Shown piece by piece: positions 11,490-23,330 of a DNA stretch of 64,000 nt. Under the pieces are notes generated by a model that was not told the DNA's origin, did no database searches, and was given only the letters and a program-made list of their open reading frames with translations. Position 1 is the first letter of the stretch, and every line of letters begins with the position of its first letter. This DNA comes from Aphis gossypii. Its lineage: Eukaryota; Arthropoda; Insecta; Hemiptera; Aphididae. Made by a program: the position numbers and the translations under genes. The stretch spans positions 37,921,260 to 37,985,259 of the forward strand of contig NC_065530.1 in assembly GCF_020184175.1 (NCBI RefSeq), written 5' to 3'.

Positions 11490-12390
11490 GAACTTTGGAC
11501 ACAACGGTCGACAGTCCACCAATTAGTAGACCTAATAGATTGACTTTTAGTAAACTGCAATAAAACAATAAACTACGCACGACGGCCACTTCTTTATGGT
11601 GTTATTTGACCGTGTTTGGCACCCTGGGTTTCTATACAAACTCCACCTACTCGACAATTCAGTTTTTTCTATAAGCACTCATTCAATCATTTATAGAAGA
11701 CCGAACCTCTATTGTTTGCGCCGTAGAAGGCACGACATTAAATGCCACACCGAAAGTTGCAGATGTCCAGCAAATCCTATCTCTCGCCATTCAATTTTAC
11801 CGACTACACAAATTACATCCTCCGAAATCCGAACACAAAACCTATCGCTCTTTGCAAACGATACCCTGGTTCATCACTACCGACCAAGATCAACCAATTG
11901 CAGCCATCTAATAACTTACCAATGGACTAATATCACAAATATAAATGGAAAGTATATAAATGCTCAAAATTGGATGCAAAGTAATGTTCAATCGTCTAAG
12001 AGACCAAAACAAGTTTCACGGATAATCAACCCAAAATAAGCGGTCAATCAATTCCATAGTCGATAAATGCCAAATATCTTATAGTATAACACTTTAATAA
12101 AACTTAACCTTTAAGGACCACGTAAATAACATTACGATAAAACGAGCTACCACAAAACAGGGGTATGCTGTACTTGGTCTTTACTATGAATCTAAAATAT
12201 GGTCTATTATATAGCTCTACCACTACAACTAAAATCACCTTCCTGCAACTTTATATGCTGGATCAATATTTACTCATACTATACACACCCAGGAACCTCT
12301 ACTATCGTAATCAAATTGGAGAAAAACCGAAAAGTTTCAAAACCATTTGTCTGTTTTTATAAACGTCATAATATGATACTTATTAATAAT
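11490..12390 (+). mobile_element. Decayed non-LTR retrotransposon reverse transcriptase (Jockey/I-like)
   Basis: Pieces of a LINE-type reverse transcriptase follow in family order but in changing frames. In order they are FGHNGRQST and LVDLID near 11490-11550, FDRVWHPGFLYKLHLL near 11608-11660, LSLFANDTLVHHYRP near 11845-11890, and LTFKDHVNNITIKRATTKQG near 12110-12165. The YADD/FADD catalytic box reads FAND, so one metal-binding aspartate is lost. The LD of motif A upstream of FDRVWH is also not preserved. Several frameshifts and stops separate the blocks, so the copy is dead. No endonuclease domain, 3' tail or target-site duplication was found. The clade is an inference from the motif style. 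Confidence 0.8.
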
Positions 12391-12559
12391 TAATTAATAT
12401 GAAATATTATAAAACTGTAAATGCATCAAAAATTTTAATGAAAAAAATTATATTCAGTTTTGAATTGATATATAGAAATTATTTTTACGAGTGTTTGCTG
12501 ATAAAAAATTAATACGTATTAACAATAGGAATGTATTCATAATAATATGCATATACGTA

Positions 12560-13330
12560 TAACCGGTGTAGTGGCTTTCCGTGTAATTAAACGGGCGTTA
12601 TTGGCCGGCACACAGACACGTATATTACAACAGGGACCACACCAAACAAACGGGGGAGGAGAAAAAGAATAATAATAAAAAAAAAAATAATACTAATAAA
12701 GAGAAAACGAAAAAAATCGTTCGGAAAGAATAAAGAAAAATAAACCACAAAACCTCGACGATACAGCCATCGCCATCGCGCATAATAATAATAACCGAGG
12801 GATAAACGGAACGTCCGGAACCGCGGTAATAACAATATATTTATGAAAAGGCTGAGCAAACACTGGTTGATCTCTATATATTATCATACATATATATATG
12901 TATGCTATTATACGATAATATACATGAGAATACCGGTCGTAAATATGTTTGTGTGTGTGTGTGTGTGTTTATTACGTACGTCAATACATCAAAAGGCCGT
13001 GGACAAAAAGAGTGGTTCGTCTGTACCATAGCTTTTCTCTTTTCGAAAACTACCCGCTACCTCCGCCGCGGTCTCTGGGGCTTTTTCACCGCGAAATCCT
13101 CGTCGCCGTCCCGTGGGTCGGCTCTTTATCCTTCCGTCATGCTCTCTTATACTTTTTAATTATCCTCGCGCTGCCCGTTGCGTTCTCGACCCGAACACTC
13201 TTCTTCTACCATATAACCTTTGTTGACTTTGTTACAGCGACGGCGCAGCGACTTGTACATTACATTATATTGTAAACGATGTACGTGCGCTTTCCGATAT
13301 CATGCTGAGCACGGGGCAATCTCGGCCACG
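12560..13330. other. CpG-rich non-coding patch with a GT run
   Basis: CpG-dense sequence at 12575-12640, 12745-12830 and 13050-13260, with a GT run at 12950-12968. Overlapping ORFs on both strands here (up to 108 codons) begin inside the GT run or in stop-poor CpG sequence and show no domain. Confidence 0.35.
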
Positions 13331-16329
13331 GATTTCACAAGGACATAGTAATATCTAAATATATATATAATATAGCCACGGTATATGGTATATAATAAAT
13401 AGGAAAAAAAGTACGATGCCTTTTATTTTGTTATTTAAAATTTGAAAACCCCGAATTAATGAATACGACTTCAGAGTGCTTACCTTTAATATATAATAAT
13501 ATAGTATAATATTATAATAACTCGAGCACTCCCCGTCGAGCATTCAAATATAATAAAATATTCCAGTGTTCTACGACTGACAGCTGCACATGTGGGTTAA
13601 AAATTCAAAATACAATTTAATTCGCACTAAACATACGCGATAGGCATAATTATTATACCATCATTTTTCCTATGTCTGTGCGATATTATAAAATATAATG
13701 TTATATTATACATATGCAAACGAAATGAAATTAATATTAATTTATAGAAAAATATCCGTTTGTAATTTTAATATTTTAATTTATTACTATACCTATACTA
13801 TACCTATACCTATCTGCAATATATTGTAAGCTATAAAAGTATAATATGCTACAGTTGTATGCTTTGATAATTTTCTTTTCTTTTTCTAAAAAAAAAAAAA
13901 AAATAATAATCTAAGCTTTATTGTTAAATAAGCCAACCTACCCACCCTCAAGTCTTCTATGAAAAGCCTCTTCATTCAACCACGCAATTATACAGCATTT
14001 GTACTGAGTTTAATTTATTGTAAATAATCCTTAATAGACAGTGTTATAAAAAAAAAACTTAAAATAAAATAATTAAAAAAACTATTAAGACAAATTTTAT
14101 CTTATAATATTATTAAATAATTGCTTTAATTATGTTGTGCCTATATTATAGTTAAAAATTAATGGAGTGTATGACGCGCATATCTGTTCAATTCTATATG
14201 GAATTTTTTACAGTGTAGGTACTTTAAAGTATCTATATATATTATTAATAACAGATAATAATAATGTATAATAGAATATGAAAATAAATCTCCTTAAATT
14301 CTCATCTTAAATTGTATATATGTATTAGACTATTAGAACAACGCAGACACAATACTGTCACTATTATTAAATCTAATTGTTTAAATTTAAACATTGTAAT
14401 ATAAATACTATATTATAATATTATACTTGGGTGCATGTTATACTTGCTAACTAAAGACGAAGATGCAAAAACGTGTGACGTGTGTGGTCGTATGATGTGT
14501 CTTTTATAGTTCTATGTCATATAGAGAACCTATAATATTACATGCTACAATAATAAAATATACAATTATGTTGTAAAGGTATTCGGAAATTATTATGTTA
14601 TTATTTTAATTTGTAAAAAAAAATTATAATAATAAATAACACCCTCGGTGTATCGGTTCGCCTTTAAAAACGGACCTTTTCTCTGCTTTGACAGTTGGCA
14701 AAAGGTCAATATACATTATGTATACGTGATATCGTATTGTCTACTGCTCGATCGGAAAGTGCCGCGATATTATCGAAATGTCACATCGAAGGGCGGTTTC
14801 TGACGTGTATCTATATTATATAATACGGAACATAACTACTTAGTATAAGTTCTATCCGCTCCCCTGAGAGACAGAAATAAATTATTACTCTTTTTTCAAG
14901 GTCTTTGATGGTTAACTCTTTTTACTGTGTATTTATTTTAATATTTTGTACTCACCTTCAAATACTCAAAATAAGTATTTTTCGTCCAACTCACACATCT
15001 AATAACCGTTGATAGGTGCCATCATTACTCGTACTAATTAATTCATCAGTAAACATAAATCATTATAATAGGTAATGTAACAGTTAAAATCTTTAAGTGT
15101 ATGTCATAAAAGGTATAAAACACAGCATTTTAATAGGTATACCGTTGCATTATTATATTTTTAATTGTATTGTATATATGTTACGGAAAAATTATGTTAT
15201 ACCGAAAAATAACGTTATTCACCTATACGTATGTGGAAATTTATGTTATTTCTAATGAGAAATGTTGATTATAATTTATAAAATAGATTTTCAACGGTAC
15301 TTAATCTATAAGGTAGCCCCTAAACTAACTAGGATACCAACTAGGTAAATTAATAAAACTTTACCGGGCACAGAAAATGCGTACTCACATATTATATGAT
15401 GATGTCCCGATGTTGGTGGAGGTTACATTTCAAAATATCATACTTAATGAAAAACGATATAGTTGATTATAGTTTAGTTTACGTATAATTATGGTCGTAT
15501 GTATAGGTACTGATTTCAAATGGCTATTGACATCCAAAATGTTCGAATAACTTAAAATAAAAAAATATTCTTAAAAAATATTCTTATGGACAAACGAGAT
15601 AATAATAAATCATTATTGTCTAATAGAGATTATATTATAATGATCTTATATTGAAAAAATTAAAAAATCAAAAATGTGTTTAAAAAAATAGTTATAGTAA
15701 TAGCACTGTTGCGGGCCCTCGAGTGTACCTACCACCGGCGATGCCATTTTAAGACTGGTTTCAATAATAACAACTGAAAGGTTTCAATAACCTGTCGAGG
15801 GACTGATAAGTTATGTAACAAATTAAACAAATAACAATAAAATGTCACGATGGTTTTGTTTTTATTTTGTAAAAATAAACAAATAATAATAATAACGCAC
15901 TGTTTTTCATTATTTCAAAATACCTATTGCATTTATCATATTATAGAATTTTAATTTCACGTGCATAACTGGACTTATCAATAATTACCCGTGTATTTTA
16001 ATCGGCAAATAACGTTAATTTTTGTTTAAAATCATTTAACTTGACATTACATAGGTACCTTTTACATTATAAGAGATAATAAATGCAGTTTATGTATGTC
16101 ATATATATATATAATATTTGTGTATAGTGTTTGATGCGTTGGGAAATAACGTAGTCGATTATTAAAAAGAAAGGTGTTAATAAGCTTTTCAATGCAATAA
16201 ACGAGTTGAATTGTTTTGAAACGCTAATATTTAAAGGCCTGAGAACTCGCGCAAATCTTATATTCATCCGAAGGATCGATTCTTTGCACGTCGTCCTTAT
16301 TTCATAAAATATTCTAGGATTTACGGCGC
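13331..16329. other. AT-rich intergenic DNA
   Basis: No gene seen. A short CTATAC-like tandem run lies at 13786-13814, and a CpG-bearing island at 14640-14820 contains no ORF of note. Confidence 0.45.
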
Positions 16330-16640
16330 TTTTTGTCACTCAAACGACTTGGCCGGTTCGTGGGCGACGATGAAATATAGCACACGCTCGCTAACATAAT
16401 ATAATATTATACATATATCATCAGGTCGACGGAGTCTCTGCGACGCGGTCGGGCAAACGGAACGCTACGCGACCGCAATACAAGAACCGGCAGAATCGGG
16501 GTTTTTTTTCTCGGCGAGTCGATTTTATTTCTATTTCCGTTTTTTTCCCCTGCAGTCGAATCGTACAAAATATTATTATATTCTAGTCGCGTTCGCGCTC
16601 CGAATTTATCGGTAGGAAAACTACGGCGGCGTATATACAC
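16330..16640. other. Small CpG-rich patch
   Basis: CpG-dense between 16340 and 16640 with a 77-codon minus-strand ORF (16407-16640). That ORF shows no known domain and is probably fortuitous. Confidence 0.3.
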
Positions 16641-17227
16641 ATGAGTGCAATATAATAATAATAGTAATAATAATGATCAAACATCTAAGACACGAGTATG
16701 CGTTATTGCACAGATTTAGACTATTTTTTTTTATATAGTCTTTCTTCGGATCGAAAAAAACAAGCATTCGGATATATACTACAACAGTGTCAAGGTAAAC
16801 ACTACCAAATTTTAAATAATATAATTAATATACACAGTACACACGTGCCCGTGATCTACCATTTTGAAATAAAGCTAACTACCACCGGATCAATACAATG
16901 ATTAAACAGACAAACATTCGTTCTAGTATTATATCGTGTAATATTAATTACGAGTACAACGATATAATACATTTTTACCATTGATGTGCAAGCATGAGAA
17001 CGACAATCACTCCAATACACTGACGTACAAACAGAAAGCGCGTATATCATAGTCTTAGTCAAATGACCACATGTTTAATATATTAAAACTATATATTAAA
17101 TCTTATAGACCTGCAATAATTTCTAAAAGATCTTTTTGATGAGTTCTTTCACAAAAAATATTTAGGGTCAAACCATTCAAACCTATGTTGTATGTGGGTA
17201 CTACTCTACTGGACTGTTTTTTATAGA

Positions 17228-17345
17228 TATCGAGTGAGTCACTGTAATGAATGTGTTAAATTTAAATTCGATGATGCATTATCATTGTAGGTGTACGAAA
17301 AACGGTTCTGAAAGAAGACGGTTTATCAGCCTATATCGCCAAGTG
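17228..17345 (+). repeat. One end of the dispersed aphid repeat
   Basis: ATCGAGTGAGTCA, GTGTTAAATTTAAATTC, TTATCATTG, ACGAAAAACGGTTCTGAA and TTATCAGCCTA follow the same order as copy A at 1579 and the reverse complement of the copy near 61.3 kb. The opposite GATTCTGA end was not found nearby. Confidence 0.7.
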
Positions 17346-19259
17346 TATATTTTCATAAAAATATGTTTTTTAATATTGCTATTAAAGAAATTTATTTTAC
17401 TATAGTTTTACTTTAGGTTACTTATTTTTTTTTCAAAATCATTGAATTCATTTGATTATAATAATTAAATAATATGGTAATAATATACCTAATATATACT
17501 TAATTATACACACTTAGAATCACTATCTTTTACCTAAAAAATTAAGTAGAACAAAAAATATACCAAAATGGCCATAAACAGATCTCTCATAGCATACTTC
17601 AATATTATAAATATTAATTTATTCGATGAAAAACATAAACTTATTTAAACAATTTTTTCTCCAATATAAAGCACCCATTTTACCGGTACGCTGGGAAAAC
17701 TGCGTAGTTCAATGCCAAACATTTCAATGCACACTTGACATCTGGTGGAACCGAAATTGAGTGCACTCCGATGCAAGATCGACTGAGGTTAAAAATAACT
17801 CATCAAGACCCTACGTACAGACTGGTTTAGACCCGATAACCTGTAACAGTGATGATAAAGAGCTCACAGTAAGCATAGTTAAACTTAGATACCAATCGTT
17901 GTGGAGGTGGATAAAAAACCGTTAGCTTCATGCTTTGTTACTCATAATATAACGTTTATAATGTTATATGTTCTAACGCAAGACTGTATGAATTAAAATA
18001 AAAAACAGGATACTTATATTAATGTGGCTACTGCAGTTATTTTTATATCAAAACATACAACATGAATCATAAATAAAAAATAATATTGAATACTCATATA
18101 TAATATATATGGCTACTGCAATTCTTTTTGATTAAGGACAAATAAACTTTTGTTATGTTATTTTATTGATTTTATTTGATGTATAATTCTTGATTATTAA
18201 TTAACACCAACCTGAAATTGTAAAATTATAGATTTAGTTATCTATTCGGATTATTAAAAATGTATTGGTATTAACTAATTGATTACCTAAGTACTTTCTA
18301 AAATAATATTAAGTAATATATGTGTTATGTAGGATTGTTTAGTTCCAGTGTGAACCACTCATAAAATTTATTAGGTAAGTATGAAAATTGAAGATTTTCT
18401 AATTTATTTTATTACAATAAACTTGTTATTTCAACTTATTTGTAAATTAAATTTGTAATTTCATAACAATTTTATTTTTAAATGCGTATAAAAAAAATCT
18501 TGCGTATATATTTTTAATATTATTATTCAGATTAAAGGACAACTTAAGTGAAATCTTTTATTACATTTTCAAGAATTTTGTATTGAGATTTATAAAAAAA
18601 AAAACTAAAAAAAAAAACATTTCTCATGCCTATAAATAGTTCAAAATTCAAATGAATCAAAATATATTTAAAAATGTACAACGTTATGTATAGAAAATGA
18701 TAATATAGACATTTGTTGAAAATTCCAATTATCTATGCCCTATGGTTATTTGTTTTTCAATTTTTCAATAGGTACAACAAAATAATATAAATTGTTTGAA
18801 GAGAAATTGAATAGTTATTATTACAGGTAATAGGCATTGTCATAAAATGTTAACCTTTGATAGCTTATAAAAATTTAGTTTGACATATTTTTTTTTTTTT
18901 TTTAGTATAGTTTGAAAAACTTTTACCTACAAACAATTTTGCAAATTATACAATTTTGACGAAATTTATTAAAATTTGTTAAAACTTTAAACGTTTATAA
19001 AAAGTATTTGTGTATTTACTTTTAATTTTTTTTTTTTTTTTTAATTTTTATCTCTACAACATTCATAACCTTGAACCTTGTAATAAACCTTGTATTAAAT
19101 GTTAATAGTTAATGGCAAAGAATAGTATACAATAACGTGCAGTATTTATATCGTCTGTAAATTCGATATAAGGGCATACGACATGATAATATAATACAAC
19201 ATAATTTTTACTCGTCATATACTATTATGATACTACCTATAGTACCTATGAAGTTTAGC
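17346..19259. other. AT-rich DNA, probably the decayed interior of the 17.25 kb repeat copy
   Basis: Segments at about 18540-18600 and 18880-19110 (AACCTTGTATTAAAT, ATTTTGACGAAATTT) echo the interior of copy A at 1760-2000. Sequence at 17650-17930 is less AT-rich but was not recognised. Confidence 0.35.
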
Positions 19260-20240
19260 TTCTCGTCGCAGTTTTCACACGCCGGTGGCCAATGCTCATG
19301 TACGTTATATACATAATAATATACAACATAAATAACATAGGTACATATATTAATTATATTTAACCACAGTCAAACGAGATGTAAGCGATCTAAGTATCAT
19401 CGCGGTATAATATACACCATAGTCACTTATATCCATATCCGCGCGGTGCCGCGGTAGTGACGTTCCGCGGGTCATTACTTCCGCTCGTCGTCCCTGTGGG
19501 AACCCTATCGTCGCCGCCGGCTCGCGACACGTGTTGCGCGTCTTAGATACGTCTATCACAATATTATAATTGTATAATATCATGTACTAGCGCAAAATCT
19601 AAATACACGCGGCTAATTACACACGCGGAATCGACGGCGGCTGCTCATCCGCCTCGCTGCCTGACCCCGTGGCCCGGATACCGCTGCGGCGGGAAACGTA
19701 GTAGCGCAGATTGCCGTACTCGAACTTCCCTCCCCGCTCTCGCGTGAGAACCGATCCGGGGCGGAGATGACGGAAAAATAAAACGCCGAGACCGAAAATA
19801 TACATATTAAAAGAACGCGTCTCCGTACTCGTACCTATATATATATATATATACGACATACGTGTATACAGTAGCAGCATAATATATTAGTTGTATGTAC
19901 AACGCTGCAGGGGGACGCCAGCCCGGAAATAGCCGTGTGCGAGCGCGGTAAACGAACCGTCTGCGAAAACGTCACAGGTCGGGAGGGTTAGACAGACGAC
20001 GCTCGTCGGGGGGTGGGGTAAGGGGGATGACAGAACGAAACGCGCATCCCCCCGAAAGTAGCTCTGCAGTGAACTTTTGAACTTTATATATTTCCCCATC
20101 CGCCGCGGAAGAGAAAAAACCAGATGTCACGTGCGTGACATGTGCCACACGTGTTTTTGGCTAATAAATTCCAAGTTGTCGCGCGTTTAGTGGTCTCGTA
20201 TACGTGTATATTCCGTCATTTCTATCTACATATATATTTT
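19260..20240. other. CpG-rich patch with stop-poor minus-strand ORFs
   Basis: One of the most CpG-dense parts of the window. Minus-strand ORFs at 19350-19583, 19617-19880 and 19887-20099 use GC-rich third positions. The second ends in a fairly protein-like tail (GKFEYGNLRYYVSRR). No credible splice sites or domains link them. It may be promoter or enhancer DNA, or untranslated exon. Confidence 0.35.
20125..20153. promoter_or_regulatory. Inverted TGTCACG pair with two CACGTG E-boxes
   Basis: TGTCACG (20125-20131) and CGTGACA (20134-20140) form an exact inverted repeat with a 2-base spacer, containing CACGTG at 20128-20133. A second CACGTG lies at 20148-20153. This fits a bHLH-type binding cluster within the CpG patch. 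Function is inferred only. Confidence 0.4.
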
Positions 20241-22799
20241 TGTATGTACGATACATATATTACATATAAGGTACATATGTGTATCCGTATGCAAACGATT
20301 ATAGTGATAACGAGGGGTAAGTACATGATATATATTATTTATATATAGTGTACCTATACATGATACAAATAGTATTATGTGGTGCGCAATAGTCGAATTA
20401 TCGTAGAGATATTTTTTATCACTACAGAACCTCAGCAAATAAGTATTAGAAATATACTTGGTTTAATAACAACGCGTGTATAGATAATAGGTATTGTATG
20501 AACTGTAATACATTTTATTTTGATCTGACAATAAAATTGCAAGTCAATTAATAAACAATATTATAAGTACATATAAATGTAAAATGTCTGATTTATTTCT
20601 ACTTCATAATTATATCGTCATCATTATAACATAGTTTATAACTAAACAAATAACATAGAATACCAATACGCGAGTTGTGCATTACGTATATCCCATTTGG
20701 GTATACTTATAACGGCCCACTGCTGAACGAGTTAAAGATATCTAAACATTAGTGAATTTATTTCGTCAATTGTTGAAAAAAATAATAACCACTTGTGCTA
20801 TTATTAATGAGTAATGAGTATACAACGTATTTTATAATCTGTAGAATTTGTAATATTCGTAGTATAGGTACTCTATTGATACGATTTACTCCAGAGATTA
20901 TCATTTGAGAATAAATTATGACTTTATTTATTATTGGGTATTTTTAATTTAAATATAAATAATAGATAAATTACCGCAGTAATGCAACGTTATTGGAGAT
21001 TATTTAAAATTAATTTTAAATAAATATCATATAAAAGCCACCTTTCCACGAACAAAGCTAATTGTATTATAAATTTAATCTGTCTTAAGAATTTAAATGG
21101 TTTAAAATAGTTTTTAGATAGACGATAATAATATTTCCATTACATTATTACTATCATGAATGAGTTTTAATTTTGATTTTATAAAAAACAAAGTATAATT
21201 CTTCGTAATTATATCAACTTTTTATTTATCTCGATAATTTTTTCTAGGAACTTATTACTATACACAGGCACACAGCTCACTGTAATAAACAAAATAAACT
21301 TTATTCATTATTGAGTTGAATACGTTGTCAGTAAGAAAATAAATTATTAAAAAACTTTAAATAATATAATATTTTTAGTTAACTATTTAAAATTGACTTG
21401 TCTTCAACTCAATAGTTAATTAAAACCACTATATTCTTCCTAATAATTTAATACATTTTAAAACGATCAACAAAATCTCTAATATTATGTTTAACCTATG
21501 ACATGACACGAAGCATATATTCTAAAATTATCGTCAGTTCTTCTTCAAGGAGCAAGGTAAATTATGCATGTAAACATAATACACCTCTTAGCTATCAAAA
21601 ATATTGAATTTATTGATAACTTATCAAATATTGAAGTGTAATTTTAACTTTATAAGCTAAATGGAATCAGCTGACTTCCTACGGATATAATGATAATAGT
21701 AAATCGCAAGAAAACCGTTATTTTATAACTCTTGATGCTGACAAAAAATACTAAAATGCATTATGCGTTGTATATATCCTTCTAAGAATTGGTAAATTAA
21801 AAATATATTCTATTACATAATTATTAATTTTGCAAATTATATGATGAGCACTCATCTAAATAGTGTAGAATTTAATACACATTTATACATACGGTTGAAT
21901 GTTCGAAGTTTTTAATGCATCCCTCTTGACGGCGTTCAATACATAGAGTTCCGGGAATTCCATTAGAGTTTACACCCGTCTCTCGGTGATGCACAAAGTT
22001 TAATATAATACTATAATATTACACAGTTTTTGTATACTTTATTGTGTATAGTTATAAAAAAAAAATGGTTTTATTTTTTAACAAACCTTTATAAAATATA
22101 TCCACTCCACGACTCCGTTTAATATATATTTATATACATTTAATATATATATATATATATACCAATGATCATCAGTCATAGACAATATTTACAATTTTGA
22201 GTTGATAATGTAATGTAATTAATTTTAGTATTTTATGATAAAAATATATCATAACTTTATATCGTAATTACAATCATGAATATGTCTATATTATAATAAA
22301 ATAAAATCATTAAATATAATATATTATAAAATATATACTGATCATGATAATAATTATTTTACATATTATATCATTGCGGTTATAACTTATTTTATAAGGT
22401 AGCCGGTAGGTATATACTTATTATTTATACAATCGATGCATTTATTTCATCAACACATTTTTTAGGTTTTGAAAAAATCATATGAGTAATAATATTATAT
22501 ACACAGTTAATATTTCACTTGAAATTAAATATTCGTAAAATTAATCACACTACACTACTATTATAATAGTTGTATATAGGCATCATGTATATGTATTAAA
22601 TATTAATATCGTTATTGGCAAATGGAAAAATGCTTATCACTTTACATCCGACACCAGTCTCGAATACTGATTACACCGAACAACTCAAATTTGGACGGTG
22701 ATGAAAAAGACTTATTATTTTTATCCGAAAACATATAAGAGCCCATTGTGGAAAGATATCGAACATCGTCGTTTGTTGATGGTAAAGCGTATGAGTTTA
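20241..22799. other. AT-rich intergenic DNA
   Basis: No gene or recognised element. A TA run lies at about 22142-22160. Confidence 0.5.
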
Positions 22800-23330
22800 G
22801 AATAACTAATGCGAAAAGCTTCCTCTCTCCAATCGTGGTTTTTTCGTGGGTATATAGTATTATATAGTTATAGGGAAGTAGGGAGTTAGGGACTAAGGGA
22901 GAAAAAAATCAACAAAAAAAAAAAACTAAAAAATATTATAATATTGACCGGAACAAGCGCGCGTGTTATTGAATTTGTCGCGTCCACAACGAGGTAAATC
23001 GCGTTTGACGGCGGACAAGGACTATAATACATATACCTATATATGTTATACACGTCGCGATCGTATATAATTTATGTGCCCCGTCACCGGATTAAATTAT
23101 TATATTATTATTATATTACGCGGGCGGCTCGAGAGGGTAGTTCTGCCAAGGCGATGGCGGTTGAGTTATTTATGAGAACGGGGTCGTATCTGGGGCGGAC
23201 TGTACACATGTGTGGCTCGGTGGCGCACGCGGTTTTTCTCTCTAATCGCCTTTCGACTTCTCTATCGGACTGGGGCTTTTATCTCGCACCAAATTGTTTT
23301 ATCGTGATTACCTAAACAGTTGTATTTATT
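22800..23330. other. CpG-rich patch
   Basis: CpG-rich at 22950-23290 with a 90-codon plus-strand ORF (23043-23315) lacking any domain. Probably non-coding. Confidence 0.3.

Noticed and set aside
15710..15800. Small inverted pair CCCTCGA/TCGAGGG as a mini-element
   Set aside because: Seven bases are not enough to support terminal repeats and no target duplication is visible.
20067..20090. TATATAAAG on the minus strand as a core promoter
   Set aside because: The nearest initiator-like TTCACT is only about 20 bases downstream, too close for the usual spacing near 30, and the word is common in AT-rich DNA.
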